Assembly: GCA_007125835.1 (NCBI GenBank)
Contig: SLCJ01000110.1
Coordinates: 1 to 7,000, forward strand
Source: Verrucomicrobiales bacterium
Lineage (GTDB): Bacteria > Verrucomicrobiota > Verrucomicrobiia > Verrucomicrobiales > SLCJ01
DNA length: 7,000 nucleotides
Reading direction: 5' to 3'
In this document: in pieces, positions 1-5,994 of the stretch
How the letters are laid out: every line of letters starts with the position of its first letter
How positions within the stretch are numbered: the first letter of the stretch is position 1
The notes under the pieces: model-generated
The model's input: only the letters and a program-made list of their open reading frames with translations
Told to the model about the DNA's origin: nothing
The model's database searches: none
Program-made: the position numbers and the translations under genes

Positions 1-214
1 CCCCCGTGCGCTCGCATAGCTCAGTGACTTTGTCGGCGCCGCCGTTGTCGAGGGTGGTGACGTCGATGTGGCTTACCCCCGCGAACTTGCGCTCTGCGCG
101 ACCGGGGGGCCAGCACATCACCTCGATGGAGGCGAAGCCCTCGCGGGCGGCGAAATCCATTACTTCTTCCAGAGAAAGTTCCGGAAACAGGGCGGTCATG
201 AATCCAAGTCTCAT
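1..214 (-). CDS. Sugar phosphate isomerase/epimerase family protein (AP-endonuclease-2-like TIM barrel), 3' part beyond window
   Basis: Only the first 71 residues are visible; the gene runs off the left edge. The protein opens with MRLGFMTALFPELSLEEV, then a helix and a second strand (GFASIEVMCWP), then a segment reading FAGVSHIDVTTLD. This strand, acidic helix and 'G-F-x-x-I-E-V' strand are typical of the first beta-alpha unit of xylose-isomerase-like TIM barrels (sugar phosphate isomerases/epimerases, usually about 270-320 aa). The metal ligands of the family lie further downstream and cannot be checked, so substrate and reaction are unknown. Two in-frame ATGs are adjacent (217-215 and 214-212). 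The second is preferred because the GAGG at 223-220 is then 5 nt from the start rather than 2. It lies 75 bp downstream of the putA stop on the same strand with no convincing terminator between, so cotranscription is possible. No signal peptide is seen; probably cytoplasmic. Confidence 0.8.
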   Translation of the reverse strand, partial: MRLGFMTALFPELSLEEVMDFAAREGFASIEVMCWPPGRAERKFAGVSHIDVTTLDNGGADKVTELCERTG

Positions 215-217
215 CAT

Positions 218-223
218 GACCTC
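218..223 (-). promoter_or_regulatory. Shine-Dalgarno site of the isomerase gene
   Basis: On the minus strand GAGGTC precedes two consecutive ATG codons. The GAGG core is 5 nt from the second ATG (214-212) and only 2 nt from the first, which favours the second as the start. The rest of the 75-bp putA-isomerase gap shows no strong stem-loop with a T-run. Confidence 0.45.
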
Positions 224-289
224 AGCAAACACCACCCGCGCGTCAAACGCAAGGGCGGGCTTTTGGATTGCCGGGTCAAATGAGTGGGA

Positions 290-3200
290 TCACCGCACTT
301 GGGATGGCTTGGGGATGATGTTGCCGTAGCGGTGGTGGGTTTCGGAGACCGACTGCTCGCGCAGCCAGGCCGGCCATTCGACACGGGCGTTGAGGATTGC
401 GGGTGCGTCGGCCCATCGCAGTCCCGCATCGATGGCGGCGCTTTTCAGCACCGCACCTCCGCCCGGCGCGCGCACCAAGCCCAGGCCCTCGCGGACCTCG
501 CCGACCAGCCGCTCCGCCAGGGCCTCCTCGCTTTCGACCACCACAGGAATGGCCACCTCGGCCAGCCACGGGCGCGCACTTTCCACCGACACCACGACCC
601 GCGTCCCGATCGCCGATCCGACGAGGAGGAGTCGTGCCAGTTCGCCATCGGTCACTGCATCCGAGGCGCGGACGAGTCCGCGAGCAAAGCGCCGGTAGCG
701 GAAATGGTTTGATTCGCATTTCAGGCCGGACGGATCATGCTCGACGGCGAATTCGCTGGCATCCCAGAAAGCGTCGCTGCCTGCGGCGGCCTTGAGCGCA
801 TCGGCCTCGCTGGGCAGCGCCTTGACGAGCAGGTCCAGGAGGCGCGCGACCTCCGGGGCCGGTTCGCTGCGGGATTCCGGCAGGCCTTTGTTGGCAAAGG
901 TGCCGAATTGGGCCACGTAGTTCGGCCCGCCGGCTTTGGCCCCTGGCCCGAAGCACGAGCGCTTCCACCCTCCAAAGGACTGCCGACGAACGATCGCCCC
1001 GGTGATGTGGCGGTTGATGTAGGCATTGCCCACTTCGACGGCTTCGCGCCAGCGCGCGATCTCGCGGTCGTCGAGGGAGTGAATGCCGCCGGTGAGCCCG
1101 AATTCCGAATCGTTCTGGATGCGGATGGCGTGCTCGAGGTCATCGGCGCGCACCAGGCCGAGCACCGGCCCGAAACATTCCGTGCGCCGATACCAACTGT
1201 CGGGCTTCACATGCAAGCGGATGCCCGGCGACCACAGTTGCGGGTTGTCGTCGATCATGCGTGGCTCAAGCAGCCACTCCTCGCCGGGATCCAATTGCGT
1301 AAGCCCACGCATCAGGTCCTCTCCCGGTGGCACCGTGCAAGGGGTGACCACCGAATCAAATTTCCAAGGCGGCCCCACTTTCAGCGAGGCAGCGGCATCC
1401 CGCAATTGGCGTTGGAATCCGGGGTTGTCGTAGACCTCGGCTTCCACAATCGCCAGCGAGGCGGCTGAGCATTTCTGCCCCGAGTGGCCGAAAGCCGCAC
1501 GCACCAGATCTTTGACCGCCTGATCCGGGTCCGCCGTGGCGGTGATAATCAGGGCGTTCTTGCCGCTGGTCTCGGCGAAAAGGCGCATCTCCGGCTTCCA
1601 GTCGAGAAAGCGCCGCGCCGTCTCGTAGGCACCGGTAAGGACCACGCCGCCCACCCGCTCGTCGGTCACCAGAGCGCGCCCCACATCGCCCGGGCAGGTG
1701 AGAAACTGCAACACCTCGCGCGGAATGCCCGCCGCCCACAACGCCTCGGCCAACACCCAGCCGGTGAGCGCCGTGGCCGAAGCCGGTTTGAGAATCACCG
1801 TGTTGCCTGCGGCCAGCGCCGAAAGCACGCCGCCGCACGGAATCGCAAAGGGGAAATTCCACGGCGGCGTGACCACCACCGTGCCGAAGGGCGCGTATTC
1901 CACCGCTTCCTCGAATCCGGGAACGCGCAGGCTGTCCGCATAATAGTGGGCGAAATCGATGGCTTCGGTTACTTCCACATCTCCTTCAAACACCGCCTTG
2001 CCGGCGTCGAGGACCATTGTCGCGATCAGCTCGCCGCGACGGTTTTCCATCTCGGCCGCCGCCCGACGAAACAACTCCGCGCGCCCTTCGTGCCCCAGGT
2101 CCACCCACGCCTGCCTCGCCTCCACCGCTGTAACCAACGCGCGCTCCAATTGCGCCGCACCGGCACGTGCGTAACGATACGCCTCCACCCCGGGACGCGA
2201 GGGATCGGCACCCACGGCTTCGTCCGCGCCCGGTTCCTCGGCACCGCAGATGCACAGCGGCACACGCGGCGGCGGCGCATTGCGGATGGCCGCGACCTTT
2301 TCGCGGATCCAATCCACGTTGTGCGGCAGCGCCCAGTCGGTGTCCGCTGCATTGAAGAAGGGCGTGTCCGCCGTAATGGGCCCGGCTTTCTCCTTCGCGC
2401 GGTTCATCACGCGCCTCGGCCCGGCGGCGACCTCGTCCTTGCGCTTCGCGGCGCGCAGGAAACGCTCGCGCTGGCGCTCCCAGGCGGCGTCACCCGGCTT
2501 CATGCCGAAAAGGTCGTGCAGGAAATTTTCCTCCGAGGTGTTTTCATCCAAGCGGCGCACCAGGTAGGCGATCGCGCTGTGGAAATCCTCGCGCAGTACC
2601 ACCGGCGCGTAGAGCAACAGATCGCCGACCGCCTCGTGCACCGTGCGCGCCTGGTGATTGGCCATGCCCTCGAGCATTTCGAAATCGAGAAACTCCGCCA
2701 CCCCCTCGCGCTCGCGCAGTAGCATCGCATAGGCGATGTCGAACAGATTGTGGCTCGCCACACCCAGACTCACCGCCGCCGCATTCTCCGGGCGGCAGGC
2801 CTCGTGCAGCATGCGTTTGTAATTTGCATCCACCTCTTCCTTCGTGGCATAGACCGCGCAGGGCCAGTCGTGCAATTCGGCCTCGACCAGCTCCATCGCC
2901 AGATTCGCACCTTTGACCAAGCGGATTTTGATCCGGGCGCGCCCGGCCTTCACGCGCTCGCGTGCCCATTCGTTCAGCTCGCGCTGCACCGGCCAGGAGT
3001 CGGGCAGATACGCCTGCAAGACGATCCCAGCCGGAAGGTGGTGAAACTCCTCTTCGTCGAGCACGCGAAGGAAAGCCTCGCAGGTGAGCCGCAGGTCGCG
3101 GTATTCCTCCATGTCGAGGTTCACGAACTTGGGCTTGCCGTCGGCCTTGGGATTCGCCATCGCCGCGCGATACAAAAGCCGCAGCTTATCCATCACTTTC

Positions 3201-3844
3201 TCCATTGTCTCCTCATAGCCGATCAAATGGATCTGGCTGAAGACCGACGACAGCTTCACCGAGAGATAGTCGCAATCGGGCCCTTTGAGCCGCGCCAGAA
3301 TGGCCTGCATCCGATTCCCCGCCTCCTGCTCGCCGAGCACCGCCTCACCAAGCTGGTTCAAATTCATCCGCATCCCCTGCTGCCGCCGCGCATCGAGCAG
3401 CGGTTTGAGCTTCTCATCCTCGGCCGGCAGGATCACCGACGCGCTTTGCGCCCGCATCGCTCCGGTAATCGCCGGCATCACCAGCGAGGGCGCAATCGCC
3501 GAACCCAGCACACCGGCCCTCATCGCCAGCCGCTCGCCAAGTCCAAGGTAGCGCGGCACCCCGTAACCGGAAACCAAATGCCGGAACTGCGCAGCCGAAC
3601 GCCGCTCCGTCGGCGGACGAAATACCTGGTCCGCCATCGTCAGCGTGAAGGCCTTGCCCGCCGGATCGTGCATCATCCGCGCAAGCTGGGCACCCTGCGA
3701 CCTCTCGCGTCCCGTCTGACATCTCTCGGCCGCCGCGAGCAAGTCGGCCGCCAAAGCAACCGCTTCCTCCGCCAGCATGGCATCATCCGTAAGGTTTTCG
3801 CGCAGCCGCGCGATCCGTGCTCCGAGGTCGGTTCCATTTTTCAT
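290..3844 (-). CDS. putA: Bifunctional proline dehydrogenase / L-glutamate gamma-semialdehyde dehydrogenase (PutA)
   Basis: 1184 aa from the ATG at 3844. PutA oxidises proline to pyrroline-5-carboxylate with FAD, passing electrons to membrane quinone, then oxidises the hydrolysed product to glutamate with NAD+. The proline dehydrogenase barrel spans about residues 145-470. Counterparts of the E. coli active-site residues are visible: Lys197 in SVKLSS, Asp244 in VNLDMEE, Tyr279 in LQAY, the LVKGAN strand at 309-314, Tyr412 in LLLYAP, and Arg430-Arg431 with Glu434 in RRLDEN. The aldehyde dehydrogenase spans about 555-985: PWNFP (661-665), KPASA (686-690), general base Glu758 in FAETSGKN, nucleophile Cys792 in GHSGQKCSA, and ECFGP (889-893). 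Residues 987-1184 form a C-terminal extension ending near LREQSVSETHHRYGN, a tail I recall from actinobacterial-type PutA. There is no N-terminal ribbon-helix-helix domain. An in-frame upstream ATG would add 33 residues, but that stretch (MAAHCLGWQS...) covers the promoter region and looks non-coding. The SD is weak (GGGG, 3 nt before the ATG). The reading frame is intact. Confidence 0.96.
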   Translation of the reverse strand: MKNGTDLGARIARLRENLTDDAMLAEEAVALAADLLAAAERCQTGRERSQGAQLARMMHDPAGKAFTLTMADQVFRPPTERRSAAQFRHLVSGYGVPRYLGLGERLAMRAGVLGSAIAPSLVMPAITGAMRAQSASVILPAEDEKLKPLLDARRQQGMRMNLNQLGEAVLGEQEAGNRMQAILARLKGPDCDYLSVKLSSVFSQIHLIGYEETMEKVMDKLRLLYRAAMANPKADGKPKFVNLDMEEYRDLRLTCEAFLRVLDEEEFHHLPAGIVLQAYLPDSWPVQRELNEWARERVKAGRARIKIRLVKGANLAMELVEAELHDWPCAVYATKEEVDANYKRMLHEACRPENAAAVSLGVASHNLFDIAYAMLLREREGVAEFLDFEMLEGMANHQARTVHEAVGDLLLYAPVVLREDFHSAIAYLVRRLDENTSEENFLHDLFGMKPGDAAWERQRERFLRAAKRKDEVAAGPRRVMNRAKEKAGPITADTPFFNAADTDWALPHNVDWIREKVAAIRNAPPPRVPLCICGAEEPGADEAVGADPSRPGVEAYRYARAGAAQLERALVTAVEARQAWVDLGHEGRAELFRRAAAEMENRRGELIATMVLDAGKAVFEGDVEVTEAIDFAHYYADSLRVPGFEEAVEYAPFGTVVVTPPWNFPFAIPCGGVLSALAAGNTVILKPASATALTGWVLAEALWAAGIPREVLQFLTCPGDVGRALVTDERVGGVVLTGAYETARRFLDWKPEMRLFAETSGKNALIITATADPDQAVKDLVRAAFGHSGQKCSAASLAIVEAEVYDNPGFQRQLRDAAASLKVGPPWKFDSVVTPCTVPPGEDLMRGLTQLDPGEEWLLEPRMIDDNPQLWSPGIRLHVKPDSWYRRTECFGPVLGLVRADDLEHAIRIQNDSEFGLTGGIHSLDDREIARWREAVEVGNAYINRHITGAIVRRQSFGGWKRSCFGPGAKAGGPNYVAQFGTFANKGLPESRSEPAPEVARLLDLLVKALPSEADALKAAAGSDAFWDASEFAVEHDPSGLKCESNHFRYRRFARGLVRASDAVTDGELARLLLVGSAIGTRVVVSVESARPWLAEVAIPVVVESEEALAERLVGEVREGLGLVRAPGGGAVLKSAAIDAGLRWADAPAILNARVEWPAWLREQSVSETHHRYGNIIPKPSQVR

Positions 3845-3990
3845 CGTCCCCAGTTTCTCACACGCGTCTTGACCAATTCCACTTTGAGGGGCATATCTTA
3901 CGGTCAAGGAGGCGCTCTGCCACCCCAGACAATGCGCAGCCAATGCCTCTCGGCACGCGCCCGCTCCCTCCCACGATTCATCAGCCTGCC
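3845..3990. promoter_or_regulatory. Shared divergent control region between putA and the PAS-AraC regulator
   Basis: This 146-bp gap separates the two divergent starts. On the plus strand TTGACC (3869-3874) is a good -35 box, with weak -10 candidates CATATC at 3892-3897 (17-bp spacer) or TATCTT at 3894-3899 (19-bp spacer). On the minus strand GTGGCA (3923-3918) and TAAGAT (3900-3895), 17 bp apart, form a plausible putA promoter with a leader of roughly 45 nt. The two candidate -10 elements overlap back to back. A 7-bp inverted repeat, CTTGACC (3868-3874) and GGTCAAG (3902-3908), brackets them with 27 bp between the arms. Promoter assignments are by eye and assume sigma-70-like consensus boxes; the region's regulatory role is inferred from the divergent gene arrangement. 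Confidence 0.4.
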
Positions 3991-4734
3991 ATGGCCGCCG
4001 ATCCTGAATTTTTCAAGCTCGTCGCTTCGCCGCTTTTCTGCGAACGGCTGTTCGCACACCTGCCAGGCGTGGTTTTCTGCATGAAGGATTCACGCCGCCG
4101 CTACCGTGCCGCCAACCGCGCCTTCGCCGACCGACTAGGCCTCGCCAGCCCAAAGCGACTGCTCGGCAAACAGGCCGAGGATTTTTTCCCTCCCGAGCTG
4201 GCCGAAACCTACCGATCCCAGGACGAGCAAGTGCTGTCCTCGGGGCTGGAACTCACCGACCGACTGGAATTGATCACCGCCCGCAGCGGCGCACCCGGTT
4301 GGCATCTTGCCACCAAAGTGCCGGTGCTTAATGCCGACGGAAAAATCATCGGCCTCGCCTCCATCTCCCGCGACCTCGGCGCACCCGCCACAGCCGATCC
4401 CGCCTTTGATGAAATCAGCCGCATTGTCACCCACATTCAGGAAAATCCAGACGCCCCAGACCTCTCCGCCCCCGAACTCGCCGCCCGCGGCGGCATGAGC
4501 GGCGGCAAACTGGAGCGCCGTATGAAAAAGATCTTCCACCTCAGCGTCGCCGCCTTCGTCCGCAAAACACGCATCGACCTCGCCGCCCGCCTGCTCGCCC
4601 ACACCGACACCCCCATCGCCGAAATCGCCCTGACCTGCGGCTACTCCGAACAATCCTCATTCACCCGCCAATTCCGCGCCACCGTCGGCCTCCCCCCCGC
4701 CGCCTACCGCACCGCCATCACCCGCCGTAGATGA
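3991..4734 (+). CDS. PAS-domain AraC-family transcriptional regulator
   Basis: 247 aa from the ATG at 3991. An N-terminal PAS domain covers about residues 18-128: the segment LPGVVFCMKDSRRRYRAANRAF is a typical PAS start, followed by LLGKQAEDFFP and the closing strands WHLATKVPVLNADGKIIGLASISRDL. A roughly 15-residue linker leads to the AraC/XylS DNA-binding domain (about 144-241). Its first helix-turn-helix is near 158-180 (LSAPELAARGGMSGGKLERRMKKIF) and its second is the well conserved IAEIALTCGYSEQSSFTRQFR, followed by GLPPAAYR. The family normally senses a small molecule or redox state through the PAS domain and binds promoters; the ligand is unknown here. In-frame upstream ATGs (3817, 3943) are disfavoured: the first would overlap putA, and the residues they add are Pro/Arg-rich without domain similarity, whereas MAADPEFFKLVASPLF fits the usual N-terminus. 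No clear SD precedes the chosen start. The divergent position makes regulation of putA the most likely job; by analogy, PruR of Pseudomonas is an AraC-family regulator of its proline catabolism genes. Confidence 0.9.
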   Translation: MAADPEFFKLVASPLFCERLFAHLPGVVFCMKDSRRRYRAANRAFADRLGLASPKRLLGKQAEDFFPPELAETYRSQDEQVLSSGLELTDRLELITARSGAPGWHLATKVPVLNADGKIIGLASISRDLGAPATADPAFDEISRIVTHIQENPDAPDLSAPELAARGGMSGGKLERRMKKIFHLSVAAFVRKTRIDLAARLLAHTDTPIAEIALTCGYSEQSSFTRQFRATVGLPPAAYRTAITRRR

Positions 4735-4818
4735 ACTGCCAACAAGGCGACAAATCATCCCCCCATTCGCGACAGCAAACTAAAAATTGGCAGGCAAAGA
4801 TTGCCGGATCCTAGGAAC

Positions 4819-4836
4819 GCCAAGGTCCTTCTTGGC
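4819..4836. repeat. Stem-loop GCCAAG/CTTGGC
   Basis: Perfect 6-bp inverted repeat with a 6-nt loop, 85 bp after the regulator stop codon. A smaller hairpin GGCAA-AGA-TTGCC lies just before it at 4793-4805, and the palindrome TCCTAGGA at 4809-4816 sits between. It could mark the 3' end of the regulator mRNA, but there is no downstream T-run. Confidence 0.4.
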
Positions 4837-4900
4837 ATGAGAATAAGCAAGCGAATGGCTGCGATGGAACAGCGTTTTCATTCTCCGTTTCATTCTCACC

Positions 4901-4919
4901 CCCCCCTCAGTGAGGGGGG
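4901..4919. repeat. Nine-base-pair C/G-run palindrome
   Basis: CCCCCCTCA and TGAGGGGGG flank a single G, so in RNA it would form an 8-bp stem with a 3-nt loop. It is highly stable and symmetrical, so it would fold from either strand. No T-tract follows on either side. It is a possible bidirectional transcript-end structure or the tip of an interspersed repeat. Confidence 0.5.
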
Positions 4920-4951
4920 CTCCCTACTGGCTGCAAGGTGTGTGGAGGTTT

Positions 4952-5008
4952 TTGGTTGGGATGCTGGTTGAATTTCTGCCTGACCGCTTTCCACTGGTGC
5001 CCAACCAA
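4952..5008. repeat. Nine-base-pair inverted repeat with 39-nt loop
   Basis: TTGGTTGGG at 4952-4960 is the exact reverse complement of CCCAACCAA at 5000-5008. The loop is 39 nt. It sits directly beside the hairpin at 5014-5030, so the two could form one composite folded structure. Confidence 0.45.
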
Positions 5009-5013
5009 GGAGC

Positions 5014-5030
5014 GGCGAACCTCCTTCGCC
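5014..5030. repeat. Stem-loop GGCGAA-CCTCC-TTCGCC
   Basis: Perfect 6-bp stem with a 5-nt loop. The adjacent CTCCTTC (5021-5027) can alternatively pair with GAAGGAG (5040-5046), so two mutually exclusive folds are possible. Confidence 0.45.
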
Positions 5031-5095
5031 GATGTGGAGGAAGGAGAAAATGAGGAGGGCACTTCGTTCCACCCCATTTGCTTCCCCATTCGCAT

Positions 5096-5115
5096 GACCG
5101 CTGAGGCCAGCGGTC
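5096..5115. repeat. Stem-loop GACCGCTG-AGGC-CAGCGGTC
   Basis: Perfect 8-bp stem with a 4-nt loop, the most convincing short-loop hairpin in the window. It resembles short REP-like palindromic elements found dispersed between bacterial genes. It lies 85 bp downstream of the exported-protein stop (minus strand) and could end or stabilise that transcript, although no T-run follows on that strand. Confidence 0.5.
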
Positions 5116-5200
5116 CTACATGTCATTCTCATTTGCCCGCCACTACGGGAACACAACGAAATATTGGCAGGCGTCGATTAGCTGCGGCACAACTTCTATC

Positions 5201-5947
5201 TCACTTGTCTTCCTCCACGCCATTTTCTCCCACGCTTTCAGTGTCCCGGTGGAGCGTATCGCAAATGATTCTCAACCTTTTTCCATTTTCATCTTCATCA
5301 AACCCTTCAGCCATTTTTTCATATTCAGGAATCCCCCGGCTTGCCAGAAAGAGCACTGCGGGGATTGCCTCTTCTTGCGTCCACCTTGTCATGTTCGCCT
5401 CAATTGCTTTCAAAACACTTGCATCACAAACAACCCAATAACTTGAAATCAAGACAACAAACCCGATCGCCTCCTCGACGAGGAAGCGGTCTCCCATGGC
5501 GGATAAAGGAAACGCGCCACACAATGACTTGGCCCGCCTTCCAATCAGCCGTTTTATCTCGTCTTCATCGTAGGGTCCGTGCATTTTCAATTTGAGAATT
5601 CGAAAACTTTCTCCCGATAGATTGTCGTAAAATGAATCAACGACGATTTTGTCGATTTCGCTCACCCATGATTCTTCTCCCGAATCCAGACGGTAGTCAT
5701 GCAAAATTCGCACTGGAGCCTCGGCAATCACATCGAGAAGAGCTAGCATTTTTTGGGGTCCATCTTCCACCCCTTCCACCTTCTCCAAAAACTGCTCCCT
5801 CAGCACTTCAAATTCATGCAATACCGAACATTCTGACTTCAGTTCATCATGGGCGAGCGCTGAGTCACTCATTGCAATATGAAGACTTATTGCAATGAGC
5901 GCGAATAACGAATAAACTGAAATGACATATTGCCGATTTATTTTCAT
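5201..5947 (-). CDS. Probable exported protein of unknown function
   Basis: 248 aa, not recognised. The N-terminus is a good Sec signal peptide: basic MKINRQ, a hydrophobic core around residues 8-24 (VISVYSLFALIAISLHI), and an A-L-A motif predicting cleavage after residue 32. No lipobox is seen, so the mature protein is probably periplasmic or released. The remainder is mostly helical and acidic, with cysteines at 40, 143, 174 and 229. A hydrophobic stretch at about 159-174 (IGFVVLISSYWVVC) could be a buried helix or a membrane segment. The tail is highly acidic (ESVGENGVEEDK). The start is supported by the signal peptide; no clear SD precedes it, and the 50 bp upstream are very AT-rich. Base composition is markedly lower in GC than the flanking genes, with many A/T-ending codons, suggesting recent acquisition or weak constraint. 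It is on the same strand as the heptosyltransferase gene but 235 bp away from it. Confidence 0.75.
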   Translation of the reverse strand: MKINRQYVISVYSLFALIAISLHIAMSDSALAHDELKSECSVLHEFEVLREQFLEKVEGVEDGPQKMLALLDVIAEAPVRILHDYRLDSGEESWVSEIDKIVVDSFYDNLSGESFRILKLKMHGPYDEDEIKRLIGRRAKSLCGAFPLSAMGDRFLVEEAIGFVVLISSYWVVCDASVLKAIEANMTRWTQEEAIPAVLFLASRGIPEYEKMAEGFDEDENGKRLRIICDTLHRDTESVGENGVEEDK

Positions 5948-5994
5948 TGCAAAATTCTTATCTATTATTTACATACCGTTAAATTGCTATCCGC

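Larger units (their letters stand above)
4735..5200. other. Repeat-rich convergent intergenic region without a supported gene
   Basis: This 466-bp gap lies between the ends of the convergent regulator and exported-protein genes. I see no ORF here with a domain, plausible SD or coding-like composition. Instead it holds several perfect stem-loops (listed separately), two 10-bp direct repeats in the same order (CCCCATTCGC at 4761-4770 and 5084-5093; ATTGGCAGGC at 4786-4795 and 5163-5172), repeated TGTGGAGG (4941-4948, 5033-5040) and TGACCGCT (4981-4988, 5095-5102), and nested inverted 8-mers ATGAGAAT/ATTCTCAT (4837-4844, 5125-5132) and GCGAATGG/CCATTCGC (4851-4858, 5086-5093). It looks like layered or degraded interspersed repeats. 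None of the stems is followed by a T-run on either strand, so a classical intrinsic terminator is not evident. Confidence 0.6.

Noticed and set aside
1484..2722. Long plus-strand open frame (about 412 codons) opposite putA
   Set aside because: It lies wholly inside putA on the other strand, its product is Arg/His-rich without domains, and it is explained by the strong GC codon bias of putA keeping the antisense frame open.
3906..3912. Perfect AAGGAGG Shine-Dalgarno-like site on the plus strand
   Set aside because: The nearest ATG (3932) is 19 nt away and in a different frame from the regulator, and the in-frame ATG at 3943 is 30 nt away. No start at a normal distance uses it.
3844..3943. Upstream extension of PutA by 33 residues
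   Set aside because: The added residues resemble no PutA N-terminus and would place the start inside the -35 side of the candidate promoters for both divergent genes.
2750..4084. Plus-strand open frame of about 444 codons running from inside putA into the regulator
   Set aside because: It crosses the control region and the out-of-frame start of the PAS-AraC gene, and shows no domain; it is an antisense and out-of-frame artefact.
4901..4919. C/G palindrome as a classical rho-independent terminator
   Set aside because: The stem is strong, but neither strand has the T-run that should follow it, so I list it as a repeat only.
4896..5156. Minus-strand 86-codon open frame in the convergent intergenic region
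   Set aside because: It reads straight through four stem-loops and repeated words, with no SD or family resemblance; more likely non-coding repeat DNA.
4735..5200. CRISPR array
   Set aside because: The repeats are two-copy, of unequal spacing and different sequences; there is no regular repeat-spacer pattern and no cas gene in the window.
4938..5446. Plus-strand open frames overlapping the end of the exported-protein gene
   Set aside because: They are antisense to a gene with a clear signal peptide, Cys/Phe/Ser-rich in a way typical of shadow frames, and begin inside the repeat block.
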